64,000 nucleotides of DNA, from the NCBI RefSeq assembly GCF_042477335.2, contig NC_091256.1, positions 42,673,001-42,737,000 of the forward strand. The letters run 5' to 3'. Source of the DNA: Ovis canadensis (taxonomy: Eukaryota; Chordata; Mammalia; Artiodactyla; Bovidae). Under the pieces are notes generated by a model that had not been told where the DNA came from, made no database searches, and saw only the letters and a list, made by a program, of their open reading frames with translations. This document shows, one piece after another, positions 22,477-34,059 of the stretch. The position numbers and the translations under genes were made by a program. Each line of letters begins with the position of its first letter. The first letter of the stretch is position 1.

Positions 22477-24528
22477 TTCAGTTAAGTCATTCAGTTGTGT
22501 CCGACTCTTTGTGACCCCATGAACCACAGCAGGCCAGGCCTCCCTGTCCATCACCAACTCCCAACTCCCAAACCCATGTCAATCCAGTCGGTGATGCCAA
22601 CCAACCATCTCATCCTCTGTCGTCCCCTTCTCCTCCTGCCCTCAATCTTTCCCAGCATCATGGTCTTTTCAAATGAGTCAGCTCTTTGCATCAGGTGGCC
22701 AAAGTATTGGAGTTTCAGCTTCAATATCAGTCCTTCCAATGAACACCCAGGACTGATCTCCTTTAAGATGGACTGGTTGGACCTCCTTGCAGTCCAAGGG
22801 ACTCTCAAGAGTCTTCTCCAACACCACAGTTTAAAAGCATCAATTCTTTGGGGCTCAGATTTCTTTATAGTCCAACTCTCACATCCATACATGACCACTG
22901 GAAAAACCATAGCCTGGACTAGATGGACCTTTGTTGGCAAAGTAATGTCTTTGCTTTTTAATATGCTGTCTAGGTTGGTCATAACTTTCATTCCAAGGAG
23001 TAAATGTCTTTAAATTACATGGCTGCAATCACCATCTACAGTGATTTTGGAGCCCAGAAAAATAAAGTCAGCTACTGTTCCCCATCGATTTCCCACGAAG
23101 TGATGGGACCAGATGCCATGGTCTTCGTTTTCTGAATGTTGAGCTTTAAGCCAACTTTTTCACTCTCCACTTTGACTTTCATCAAGAGGCTTTTTAGTTC
23201 CTCTTCACTTTCTGCCATAAGGGTGGTGTCATCTGCATATCTGAGGTTATTGATATTTCTCCTGGCAATCTTGATTCCAGCTTGTGCTTCTCCCAGCCCA
23301 GCGTTTCTCATGATGTACTCTGAATATAAGTTAAAGAAGCAGGGTGACAATATACAGCCTTTACGTACTCCTTTTCCTATTTGAAACCAGTCTGCTGTTC
23401 CATGTCCAGTTCTAACTGTTGCTTCCTAACCTGCATACAGGTTTCTCAAGAGGCAGGTCAGGTGGTCTGGTATTCCCATCTCTTTCAGAATTTTCCAGTT
23501 TATTGTGATCCACACAGTCAAAGGCTTTGGCATAGTCAATAAAGCAGAAATAGATGTTTTTCTGGAACTCTCTTGCTTTTTCCATGATCCAACGGATGTT
23601 GGCAATTTGATTTCTGGTTCCTCTGCCTTTTCTAAAACCAGCTTGAACATCTGAAAGTTCACGGTTCACATATTGCTGAAGCCTGGCTTGGAAAATTTTG
23701 AACATGACTTTACTAGTGTGTGAGATGAGTGCAACTGTGCGGTAGTTTGAGCATTCTTTGGCATTGCCTTTCTTTGGGATTGGAATGAAAACTGACCTTT
23801 TGCAGTCCTGTGGCCACTGCTGAGTTTTCCAAATTTCCTGGCATATTGAATGTAACACTTTCAAAGCGTCATCTTTCAGGATTTGAAATAGCTCCATTGG
23901 AATTCTATCACCTCCACTAGCTTTGTTTGTAGTGATGCTTCCTAAGGCCCACTTGACTTCACATTCCAGGATATCTGGCTCTAGGTGAGTGATCACATCA
24001 TCGGGATTATCTGGGTCATGAAGGTCTTTTTTGTAGAGTTCTTCTGTATATTCTTGCCCCCTTTTCTTAATAGCTTCTGCTTCTGTTAGGTCCCTACCAT
24101 TTTTGTCCTTTATTGAGCCCATCTTTGCATGAAGTGTTCCCTTGGTATCTCTAATTTTCTTGAAGAGATCTCTAGTCTTTCCCATTCTGTTGTTTGCCTC
24201 TATTTCTTTGCATTGATCGCTGAGGTAGGCTTTCTTATATCTCCTTGCTATTCTTTGGAACTCTGCATTCAAATGGGTTTATCTTCCCTTTTCTCCTTTG
24301 CTTTTCACTTCCCTTCTTTTCACAGCTATTTTAAGGCCTCCTCAGACAGCCATTTTGCTTTTTTGCATTTCTTTTTCTTGGGGATGGTCTTGATTCCTGT
24401 CACCTCCATGCATAGTTCATCAGCCACTCTATCAGATCTAGTTCCTTAAATCTATTTCTCACTTCCACTGTATAGTCATAAGGGATTTCATTTAGGTCAT
24501 ACCTGAATGGTCTAGTGTTTTTCTCCAT
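22477..24528 (-). mobile_element. younger BovB LINE nested in older BovB
   Basis: A 2.05-kb 5'-truncated minus-strand copy. It contains RT motifs FIDYAKAFD and YADD, but several frameshifts split the frame (segments 23412-24272, 23072-23350 and 22551-22991). The target duplication TTTCCCAG (22469-22476 and 24529-24536) lies inside BovB sequence on both sides. Confidence 0.93.
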
Positions 24529-24536
24529 TTTCCCAG

Positions 24537-25085
24537 CATCAGGGTCTTTTCCAATGAGTCAGTTCTTCCCATCAGGTGGTCAAAGTATTGGAGTTTCAGC
24601 TTCAACACCAGTCCTTCCAATAAACACTCAGGACTGATCTCCTTTAGGATGGACTGATTTGATCTCCTTGCAGTCCAAGGGACTCTCAAGAGTCTTCTCC
24701 AACACCACAGTTCAAAAGCATCAATTCTTTGGTGCTCAGCTTTCTTTATAGTCCAACTCTCACATCCATACATGACTACTGGAAAAACTATAGCTTTGAC
24801 TAGATGGACCATTGTTGGTAAAGTAATGTCTTTGCTTTTTAGTATGCTGTCTAGGTTGGTCATAGCTTTTCTTCCAAGGAACAAGCATCTTTTAATTTCA
24901 TGGCTGCAGTCACCATCTACAGTAATTTTGAAACCCAAGAAAATAAAGTCTGACACTGTTTCCAGTGTTTCCCCATCTATTTCCCATGAAGTGATGGGAC
25001 CAGATGCCATGATCTTAGTTTCCTGAATGTTGAGTTGTAAGCCAACTTTTTCACTCTCCTCTCACACTTTCATCAAGAGGCTCTT
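24537..25085 (-). mobile_element. older BovB LINE (part 2 of the split copy)
   Basis: Continuation of the copy at 22295-22476. It has an open C-terminal frame (24492-25010 on the minus strand) and is 5'-truncated near 25085. Confidence 0.9.
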
Positions 25086-25203
25086 CTGTAAAGATTATAA
25101 TATGCATCTTCGACTTGGGCTACTTAATTTTGTGCCACTTCACCTAAAATGTAAGAAATTTGCAACAATATAATTCCATTTTGCCTCCCTCCTTTATGCT
25201 ACT

Positions 25204-25355
25204 TCCCTGGGTCAGGAAGATCCCCTGGAGAAGGCAATGGCAACCCACTCCAGTACTCTTGCCTGGAGAATCCCATGGAGGGAGGGGCCTGGTAGGCTAC
25301 AGTCCATGGGGTTGCAAAGAGTCGGACATGACTGAGCGACTTCACTTCACTTCAC
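25204..25355 (+). mobile_element. Bov-tA SINE, 5'-truncated, 11-bp target duplication
   Basis: Sense copy lacking most of the tRNA head, ending with TTCACTTCACTTCAC. A perfect duplication TTTATGCTACT is at 25193-25203 and 25356-25366. Confidence 0.95.
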
Positions 25356-25496
25356 TTTATGCTACTATTTGTTGTATTTTATATCCACATACATTGTAAA
25401 ATCCATAATACCATAGTCTCCATTTTACTTTAAACAACTTGTCTTTTGGTAAAGCTAGAACATTTTAAATATGTGGGTTTTTTTTTTAAAAAACTA

Positions 25497-25712
25497 ACTG
25501 GGTAATTCTGGTGGCTTAGAGGGTAAAGAATCTGCCTGGCATGCAGGAGACCCAGGTTTGACCCCTCGGTCGGGAAGATCCCCTGGAGAGAGGCATGGCA
25601 ACCCACTCCAGTACTCTTGCCTGGAGAACCCCATGGACAGAGGAGCCTGGAGGGTGGGCTACAGTCCATGGGGTCACAAAGAGTCAGACACGACTGAGTC
25701 ACTAACACATAC
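25497..25712 (+). mobile_element. Bov-tA SINE
   Basis: Sense copy with a tRNA-like head (GGTGGCTTAGAGGGTAAAG) and the full body, ending in an ACACATACACACACA tail. Confidence 0.93.
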
Positions 25713-25724
25713 ACACACAAACTG

Positions 25725-25950
25725 TTTATTTATTTATTTGGCTGCTGTTGGCTCTTAATTGAAGCACAAGTGGGATCACAAGTGGGATCACAATTGAAGC
25801 ACAAGTGCTTCATGAGGGATCTTTTATTGTGGTTCCCCAGTTCCCTTGGAGTTTGTGGAATCTTAATTTCCAGACCAGATATTGGACCAGAGTCCCCTGC
25901 ATTACAAGGTGGATTCTTAACCACTGGACCATCAGGGAAGTCCCTGGTGG
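25725..25950 (-). mobile_element. CHR-type SINE with internal duplication
   Basis: Minus-strand tRNA-derived cetartiodactyl SINE (plus-strand end CACTGGACCATCAGGGAAGT; TTTATTTATTTA tail at the other end). A local duplication at about 25758-25812 repeats TTGAAGCACAAGTG and makes a 7-bp hairpin GAAGCAC/GTGCTTC. Confidence 0.85.
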
Positions 25951-26313
25951 TGGCGGGGTGGGGGGGGTGGGAGGCGTTGTTGTTTTTTTTTTTTCTTTTT
26001 ATATTTACCCAGTTTTATACTGGGGAGACTGATAAAAAATTTTTTCCTATAGAGCCAGCTTTTCAACTAGGTCATTTCCCTTCAGACTGAAGAACTTCCT
26101 TTAACATTTCTTGTACCAAGGGTCTAGTGGTGACAGATTCCCTCAGCTTTTGCTTATCTATCTTTTTTTCACTTTTGAGTCTGAAGAACAGTTTAACGTA
26201 TTTTGAATTTTTGGTTGACAGTTATTTTTCTTTCCACCCTTTAAAAATGTCATTCATTGCCTTCTGTCCTTGCTTGCTTCTGATTAGAAGCTAACATTAA
26301 CTCTCATGGGAAT

Positions 26314-26315
<2 letters not shown>

Positions 26316-26354
<39 letters not shown>

Positions 26355-26368
26355 TGTGTGTGTGTGTT
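26316..26368. repeat. (TG)n microsatellite
   Basis: About 26 TG units with one TATG interruption. Confidence 0.96.
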
Positions 26369-27074
26369 TCTCTGGATGTTTTGAAGATTTTTCTCTTTAC
26401 AATTGGTTTTCAGCAGTTTGGCTATAATGCTCCAGGATGTGGTTCTCGCTGTATTTATCCTGCTTAGGGTTTGCTGAATTTCTTAGACCTATAATTTGAT
26501 CTGTACGTTTTTCAGCAAGTTTGGGGAAATTTCAGTCATTATTTATTGAATTTTTCTAGACCCATTCTCTCTTTTCTGTCCTTCTGGGACTCCAATTACA
26601 TGTATACTAGGACACTATTTGAATTGTCCCATGAGTTACTGAGGCTCTGTAATTATTTCAGTCTTTACCCTTTTATTCTTCAGATTGGATAATTTCTATT
26701 GATCCTTTATTAAGTTCACTGACATTTACCTCTGCTATCTCCAATCTCTGTCAAACCTATTCAGTGAATTCTTCATTTCAGATATTGTACTTTTCAATAT
26801 ATAAGTATATAGTTTCCCTTTAAATCTGTGGATATAGTTATAATGACAGCTTTAATTTTCTTGCCTGCTAATTCCAACATCTGGCTCATTTGGGGGTTAC
26901 TTTCTATTAATTGTTTGTTCTCTTGACTCTGAATCACATCTTTCTGTGTATTTTCATAACCAGTAAATTTGACTGCAAGCTGGATATTATGGATATCACA
27001 TCACAGAGATGCTAGATGCTGTTACCTTCCTTTGAAAAGTAATGATTTTGTTCTAGCAGGCAGTTAAGTTAGTG

Positions 27075-27297
27075 GTGTGTGCGTGCATGCATGCTCAACC
27101 GCCCGGTTGTCTCCAGCTCTTTGCAACCCCATGCACTGTAGCCTGCCAGGCTCCTCTGTCCGGGATTATCCGGGCAAGAATACTAGAGTGGGTTGCCATT
27201 TCCTCCTCCAAAAGATTGTCCCAACCCAGGGACTGAACCTGAGTCTCTTGTGTCTTCGGCATTGGCAGGCAGATTCTTTACCAGTGGGTCACCGTAA
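27075..27297 (-). mobile_element. Bov-tA SINE
   Basis: Minus-strand copy; reversed tail, body and head (TTCTTTACCAGTGGGTCACC) are all present. Confidence 0.9.
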
Positions 27298-27449
27298 ACT
27301 TATAAAGGCTTGGCTTTGTGCTCTGTTAGAGCAGATAGTTCTGTTGAGGTTTGGCTCTTAGATCTGAGGAAAATCCCTTAGTCCTGGGACTTGTTCTTTA
27401 CCCCTAAAGTATGCCCCTTCTGGGGTTTTGATGGAAGGACTAAAGTGGA

Positions 27450-27735
27450 GGCTTCCCTGCGGGCTCAGTGGTAAAGAATCTGCCTGCTAATATGGGAGAC
27501 ACAGGTTTGATCCCTGGCCCAGAAGGATCCCACATGCCACAGAGTAACCAAGTCCGAGCACCACAACTACTGAGCCTGTGCTCTAGAGCCCAGGAGTCGC
27601 AGTGTGCCCTCGAACCTGGCTCTGCAGCAAAGGAAACCACCTCAATGAGAAGCCCCCTCCCGCCGCAGCTAGAGAAAAGCCCAGCGCAGCAACAAAGACC
27701 CCGCACAGCCCAAAATAAATACATACAATTTTTTT
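27450..27735 (+). mobile_element. CHR-type SINE
   Basis: Sense tRNA-derived SINE: head GGCTTCCCTGCGGGCTCAGT, long body with CACAACTACTGAGCCTGTGC, ending AATAAATACATACAA and a T/A-rich end. Confidence 0.88.
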
Positions 27736-28430
27736 TTTTAAACGAAAATTTTAAGTGTTTATCAGGTCCCGCCAACTTGGGCATTAAACTCCAAGCTCTG
27801 CTCCCCGGTAGTGATAGCAGCTGAAGTCTCTTCAGCTCTTTCAGCTTCGAGATGCCTTTTCCCTTGGACTTCTTGTAACTCTTCCATGTATGCAAAATTA
27901 AAAAATATCAGCCAAGGATTTGAGAGAAATATAATGTGAATTTCAGGCCTGCCTCACTTTGACTCTCTCCTCCCTGGGATTTTTTTCCTCCCTTTCCAGC
28001 TATACCCTGAACTCCACTGTGTAATGTCTCTAACCAATAAGACTGGCTTTCACGTTGAGTTATAGCCACTGTGCCCAGCAGACTGGAAAAACCCCTGTAA
28101 CCCTTCTTTCAAGGATTGAATCTTTGAATCCCCTCCAGTCTCTGCCCTGCTTTCGGCTAGTCTCCAGTACCTTTAAATAGGTCCTTGTTGCTGTTGTTAC
28201 CCAGATTGTAATTGTTTTCTTTTGGAAATTCAGTTGTATGTAAAGCACACCTTCATTTTAGCTTAAACGTGTTTTTTTCAAGTTGACCTAGGGTTTTGTA
28301 ATTCTTGTAGTTTCAGGGGTTTCTGTTTTCTGAGTTAGCAGCCTAAAGAGTTAGTTTTTAAAGAAACTAGCTATAATTTTATTTTCTATCTAACTGAAGT
28401 TCTTTTCATGATGCAACCCAACTCCTCACA
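27736..28430. other. no gene recognised
   Basis: No repeat or coding feature I can support. Confidence 0.5.
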
Positions 28431-28604
28431 GATAGGTAGAAATTTCTATATCTATACAGGCATGTTCAGTTCCAGACTACCACAATAAAGCAAATATCAT
28501 AATAAAGTGAGTCTCGTGAATGTTTTGGTGCCTCAGTACATATAAAAGTTACTTTCATACTCTACTGTCATCTATTAAGTGTGCAATAGCAATATGTCTA
28601 AACA

Positions 28605-28893
28605 ATGTACAGAGTAAAAGTTGCTCATTTGTATCCAACTCTTTGGGACCCAGGCCAGAATACTGGAGTGGGTAGCCTTTCCCTTCTCCAGCGGATCTTC
28701 CCAACCCAGGGATTGAACCCAGGTCTCTCACATTGCAGGGGGACTCTTTACCAGCTGAGCCACAAGGGAAGAGCAAGAATACTGGAGTGGGCAGCCTATC
28801 CCTTCTCCAGTGGATTTTCCTGACCCAGGAATCGAACTAGGGTCTCCTGCATTACAGGCAGATTCTTTCCCAACTGAGCTATCAGGGAAGCCC
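28605..28893 (-). mobile_element. two-headed (dimeric) Bov-tA SINE
   Basis: On the minus strand a first tRNA-like head and partial body (ATAGCTCAGTTGG, then CCAGTATTCTTG) run directly into a second head (CTTCCCTTGTGGCTCAGCTG). The junction equals that of the element at 60.88 kb. Confidence 0.85.
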
Positions 28894-28945
28894 AAAAAAT
28901 GTATGTACTTTAAGCTAAAAATGCATCATGTGACAATACAGAGTT

Positions 28946-29233
28946 GCTGCTGCTGCTGCTGCTGCTGCTGCTAAGTCGCTTCAGTCGTGTCTGACTCTGT
29001 GCGACGCCATAGACGGCAGCCCACCAGGCTCCCCCGTCCCTGGGATTCTCCAGGCAAGAATACTGGAGTGGGTTGCCATTTCCTTCTCCAATGCATGAAA
29101 GTGAAAAGTGAAAGTGAAGTTGCTCAGTAGTGCCAAACTCTTAGCGACCCCATGGACTGCAGCCTACTAGGCTCCTCAGTCCATGGGATTTTCCAGGCAA
29201 GAGTACTGGAGTGGGGTGCCATTGCCTTCTCCT
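28946..29233 (-). mobile_element. BovA2 SINE with (CTG)9 tail and 11-bp target duplication
   Basis: Full BovA2 on the minus strand. Nine CTG-frame units at 28946-28972. Perfect target duplication AATACAGAGTT at 28935-28945 and 29234-29244. Confidence 0.96.
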
Positions 29234-29262
29234 AATACAGAGTTATAAACCTTCAATTTGTA

Positions 29263-29294
29263 AAAAAAAAAAAAAAGAAGAAGAAGAAGAAGCA
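29263..29294. repeat. A-run followed by (GAA)n
   Basis: Fourteen A then six GAA/AAG units. Confidence 0.9.
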
Positions 29295-29334
29295 GCATTA
29301 TAGGTGAGATGTAATAAAATTTGGTGTGCTTGTA

Positions 29335-30380
29335 TACTTCTCACATCTTCCTATTTGAGAGTGTTAATGGAATTACTTCAAGATTTAGGTTAAGAAAAAA
29401 AAAAACCTCTTATTATGGATAAATTACATACTGACTTCCCAAAACCTAGAGCTCCTATTAACATCAATTTATTTATTCCATTGATATCCCTGGGTGAAAA
29501 ACAGTATCTCCCTGCTATATTCATAAGTACAAAGTGCAAAAAAAAAAAATGTTAAGGTCCATTACCTGACTTAGAATGAAATTCTTATTCCATATTCCTT
29601 GTTGCTTATTTATTAAGCAGATGTAGCTTCTTTGGGAGTGTTTTGTGGGACTTTTATATTTTCAGAAAATGAAATTTAGCTTTTTCATTATTTATACCTC
29701 AGGGGTGAGTAGCTCATAAATTTTATAGCTAAAATATATTATGCCGCTGTGCTTTTGAAAGCCCCAAAGTATAAATCAGGAATAACCAAAATCAGGCTGG
29801 CAACTTCTAATTGCTAAGCAGAGAGCAGACTATAATAGCTTCCACTCCTCTTTAGTATTTTTCTTTTGAATAATTTCCACATTGGTTCAGGCACCAACAT
29901 GCCAGCAGAGCCAGTGGAGCGCATGTGCCAGAGGCGCCTGCGTTTCTCCTTGAAAGAGAATCAAAGCAGCTTACACTGTCCATGTGGTATCGTGATGAAT
30001 ATGCAAACAATATTTGCATGTGATCTACTGGTGTTCTGGGGACCATATGATCATGTATGGGCTGCCAAAGAATCATCCGCAAGCTGATAACTTTAATTTG
30101 TGTACTTGGAGCACTACTGTAGTGCTGGAGAAGGTTGTTATCCTGCAACCTAAGGAAGGTTTTCCACTCTTGGATGATCATTTCAATCATTAATCATTTT
30201 ATGCTCACAAATTCCTTTCATGCTCAATTCCAAGTTTGATTTCAGTCCAAAGTTCAGATAGTTCAGAAGATAAAGAGGAAAGGGTGTGAACCAAATTTGT
30301 GTGGTTAGAGTGATTTTTTTTGTTTTTGTTTTTGGCTTTCAGATTGTGAAGAAAAGACCAATGATTAAAAATAGAGATGT
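29335..30380. other. upstream flank with an octamer dyad
   Basis: Largely repeat-free. ATGCAAA (30001-30007) and TTTGCAT (30013-30019) form a perfect inverted pair of POU/octamer half-sites, with TAATCATTAATCAT-like homeobox cores near 30190. Possible distal regulatory DNA about 10 kb upstream of KIF26B (inference). Confidence 0.35.
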
Positions 30381-30383
30381 GGG

Positions 30384-30660
30384 GGCTTCCCTCGTGGCTT
30401 AGTGGTAAAGAATTCACCTGCCAATGCAGGAGACATGGGTTTGGTCCCTGGGCCGGGAAGATCCCCCAGGCTGCACAGCAACTAAGCCCAAGCACTACAG
30501 CTACTGAGCCCATGTGCCCTAGCGTCCATGCCCAGCAACAAGAGAAGCCACCCCAGTGGGAAGACTGCACACACAACTAGAGCAGAGCCCTTGCTTGCCG
30601 CTACTAGAAAAAAGCCTGCACAGCAACAAAGACCTAGCATAGCCCAAAATAAATAAAATT
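30384..30660 (+). mobile_element. CHR-type SINE
   Basis: Sense copy: GGCTTCCCTCGTGGCTTAGT head, GCACTACAGCTACTGAGCCC body, AATAAATAAAATTC end. Confidence 0.88.
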
Positions 30661-30789
30661 CAAAAAGAAAGATATATTTAAAACCAGAGGACGATCTGAT
30701 GAGTGCCCTCCCATTGACACTGGGCACCAGATGTGATGGCCATGGAAGATGCTGCCACTTATCACAAGAAGCCTCCTGCTCTGAAAAGG

Positions 30790-31190
30790 GATTACAGCAC
30801 TCTGTGTACCATTGTTTATGATAGTGAAGTCAGAGAAACAATTTATGTGTGCATCAGTAGGGGATGGGTTTAAAAACTTACAGTAGTCAGACTGTAGAGT
30901 ACCATGCAGCCATTAAAAATGTTCTCATAAAAGAATAATTTTATGGAAAAAGTGGAAAGATGTTGATGATATATTAGTGTTAAGTTTTTTGTTGGTTTTA
31001 TTGGCCAAACTGTGGTACATGTGGGATCTTAGACCCCTGACCCAGGATCAAACCCATGTACCCTGCATTGGAAGTTCAGAGTCTTGACCAATATCTTTCC
31101 CATCAGGGGAGCCAGTGTTAAGTATTTTTTAAAATGTAAGTATGTACAATATAATGATAATTCAGTGGAAACAAAATTATGCAACAGAAA
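30790..31190 (+). mobile_element. old L1 3' fragment split by a SINE
   Basis: Diverged L1 3' region (ACCATGCAGCCATTAAAAAT) interrupted at 30986-31113. Confidence 0.6.
30986..31113 (-). mobile_element. CHR-type SINE with 10-bp target duplication
   Basis: Short minus-strand tRNA-derived SINE. Perfect duplication AGTGTTAAGT at 30976-30985 and 31114-31123. Confidence 0.92.
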
Positions 31191-31306
31191 AAAAAAAGAG
31201 AAGTAACATCAAGGTATTAAGAGTACAACAGCTCTCTGAGAGTTTCCTCTATGTTTTCTGAGAAAAATGTAACATTATAATCACTATTTTACTATAAGAA
31301 AATTTT

Positions 31307-31400
31307 AGTTCAGTTCAGTCACTCAGTCGTATCTAACTCTGCGACCCCATGGACTGCAGCCCACCAGGCTTCCTTGTCCATCACCAACCCCCAAAAAGCT
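31307..31400 (-). mobile_element. BovB LINE 3' tip
   Basis: About 90 bp of the reversed BovB terminus (AGTTCAGTTCAGTCACTCAG, then the TTGTCCATCACCAACCCCC segment). Strongly 5'-truncated. Confidence 0.88.
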
Positions 31401-32540
31401 TGCTAAGAAAAGTTACTAAATTTAAAAAAAAAAAAGGAAATTAAAGCAAGTTTTAATTTTTAGAAAATGAATCACAAGGAGCTAGAAGGGTAAAGGATGT
31501 GGGTTTCCTACCTATGCGTAGTGGAAGCCAGGATACAAAAACAAAAGAAACAGCAACAACAACCAAAAGGGCAAAAAGTACGATATGCTGGCAAGACAGA
31601 TGGAAAGAGAATACTGGTGATTAAAAATATTTTACAACAAAATAATATTTCAAAGCACTTTACAAAAAAAAAGAAAACTAATTTTACATCATTTACCTTC
31701 ACAACTCACTAAATTTATAGTTAGGAATATAAGAAGGGGATCCTAGAACCCTCTAAAGGGGAGGTGACCTGCCCAAGACACAGATCCAGTCGGGGGTGGG
31801 GCAGGGTGCAAGGGAAGAAGCACAGACCTTTCTTCGGTCCCCAACCAGGAGCCACACACAGAATCAGAAGTACAGCACGTGCTGGTGATAGATGAGACTT
31901 TAAAAGGCTGTGAGAGTCCAGGACACAAAACAAAACCACTTCATGTCTAGTTGATGACTGCTCTGATGAACTTAGAGCTGGAGCAGAATATCATTGTATT
32001 GTTGGGTGCCGGGAAACATTCTTATATAAAATTTCAAAAACAGCACTTGGTTTAGAGGTAGGTCAGCTAAGCAGGTCAGCAGAACAAAGGAAACAGAGTC
32101 AAGGAAGCCAGAGAAAGGTGGGATATTCTCACTGGGGAAGTCAGTGAGGAGGAGTGGAGAGTGACTGGGCCTTGAAGGATGGGTCAGAGGTTAGGAAAGG
32201 GTGGGAAAGACGTCAGACAAGAGACAGACACCCAGGAGAAAAGGGCAGGGATGCCCCGAGGGAACTCTTTTTCCAGAACCCAGGTGCCTGTGGGAGTATG
32301 GAGGGATGGAACCATGTCATGTAATAGTTTGAATGTCAAGGATTAGGGTTTTGAACTTCAGACAGTGGAGAACACTAAGGGTGAGGAACATGGCCAAGGC
32401 CACACATAACTTTAATCTGGTAGCACTTTGTAAAAACTAGGTTGGAGAAGTGCTACATGGCAGCAGCCAACCAGTCAAGAGGAAAAAGGTAAGGGGAGGT
32501 CATAGAATTCAGTCATTAGGAACCAAGAATCCTCATATAA
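31401..32540. other. no gene recognised
   Basis: Intergenic DNA. An A-rich patch lies at 31420-31440. No family recognised. Confidence 0.5.
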
Positions 32541-32544
32541 AGAC

Positions 32545-33360
32545 AAAAAATGTGGACAGTGTTTCATCAAAGAAGTTATATAAATGGCTAATAAAGCACA
32601 TGAAACAATGCTTAACATCGTTAGTCATTATGGAAATGAACATTAAAAACCACAGTGAGATACTACTTCATACTCACTGGAATGAATATAATCACAAAGG
32701 CAGACAATAGCAACTCTTGTTGAAGTTATGGGGAAACAGGAACCCTCATACATTGCTGGCGGGAATGTAAAATGAGGTAGCCGCTTGGGAAAACAGTTTG
32801 GCAGTTTCTCAAAAAGTTAAGTATAAACTAAGTATCTACCTGAGAGAAATAAAAACAATACCACACAAAGACTGGCACACAGAAAGTTCATAGTGGCATT
32901 ATTCATCATAGCCGAAATGTAGAAAGAACCTAAATGTTCACCAGTTGGTAAGGGGTTAGACAAAATGTGGCATATCCATACAACAGAACATTATTTAGCA
33001 ATAAAAAGGAAGGAAGAGTTGATACCTGCCTCAACATGGATGGCCTGCAAAAACATTAGGCTAAGTGAAAGAAACCAGACATGAGAAACCATATATCATA
33101 TGATTTCATTTATGTGAAATTTTCAGAATAGACAAATCTGTAGGGACAGAAAGTAGATTAGCAGTTACGTGGGGCTGGGGGTAGAAACAGGGATTAACTG
33201 TAGGCCTGAGGGATCTTACTGGGGTGATGCAAATGTTCTGAAACTGACTTATGATAATAGCTGCACTACTTGCTAAATTTACCCCCCCCCCAAAAAAAGA
33301 AGTGCACTTGTGTAGATTGAACCTGATTATATGTAAAATAAACCTCACTAAAGTCATTTC
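32545..33360 (+). mobile_element. old L1 ORF2 end and 3' UTR
   Basis: Sense L1: AGTCATTATGGAAATGAACA, CCTCATACATTGCTGGCGGG, TATCCATACAACAGAACATT and a 3' UTR with TGGGGCTGGGGGTAGAAACA. Frame degenerate. Confidence 0.85.
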
Positions 33361-33829
33361 TAAAAAGTAATGGGAGAGATAAAACAGCAAGTGGAAATGA
33401 AGATTGATTTCAGAACTATCAGCGCTTGATCAGCTGGGCTCAGAGACCAAACAAATAGGAGGAGGAAGCTTGAGGTGCAAGGGGTGATTTTCAGGATGTG
33501 AGCTGAAATAGCCTTTTTGACAACAACGGAAAAGGAGAAGACGATGTGTTTCATTTAGAAAAGATGTAGCCACAATAATCCAATTGCCTTTCCCTCTGAA
33601 GCAAAATTCCCAGAGAGAAGGTTGACCTGCGTGTGCACTTCAGGAATTCCAGCAGCTACAGCTGGAACCCTGGAGTCTCTCTTCACATCGATCAGAATGA
33701 ACGCAACACGGGGAGGAACACTAGGAGACACTCGTTAATTCCTGGCGGGAACAGAAGAGTCACGAAAAAGCTGAGAATACGTGCTTGAGAAAAAGTTGTG
33801 CTATTAGCATCTCTGTAAGGAACTGCCAG

Positions 33830-34048
33830 GGGCTTCCCAGATGGCTCAGCAGTCAAGAATCTGCCTGCACTGCAAGAGATGAGGGTTCAATCCCTGGGCA
33901 GGAAAGATCCCCTAGAGGAGGGCATGGCAACCCACTCCAGTATTCTTGCCTGGAGAATCCCATGGACAGAGGAGCCTGATGGGCTACAGTCCATTGGGTC
34001 TCACAGAGTTGGACACGACCGAAGCGACTGAGCATGCAGGCACGCAAA
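33830..34048 (+). mobile_element. Bov-tA SINE with 10-bp target duplication
   Basis: Complete sense copy. Perfect GAACTGCCAG at 33820-33829 and 34049-34058. Confidence 0.95.
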
Positions 34049-34059
34049 GAACTGCCAGA

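Larger units (their letters stand above)
25980..27450. repeat. old L1-type repeat, split by (TG)n and Bov-tA
   Basis: Long diverged tract (GTCATTCATTGCCTTCTGTC, CTTCTGGGACTCCAATTACA, CTAATTCCAACATCTGGCTC) that I recognise as a common ancient mammalian interspersed repeat, probably an L1M 5' region. The exact subfamily is not certain. It resumes after the Bov-tA at 27.08-27.30 kb. Confidence 0.5.
28455..29330. mobile_element. Tigger-type DNA transposon remnant with two nested SINEs
   Basis: Three pieces (28455-28604, 28894-28945, 29245-29330) join into an internally deleted Tigger1-like mariner/Tc1-superfamily element. Segments are CCACAATAAAGCAAATATCA, CTATTAAGTGTGCAATAGCA and, at the far end, AACCTTCAATTTGTAAAAAA. 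No transposase frame remains. The gaps are filled by a dimeric Bov-tA and a BovA2. Confidence 0.72.
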
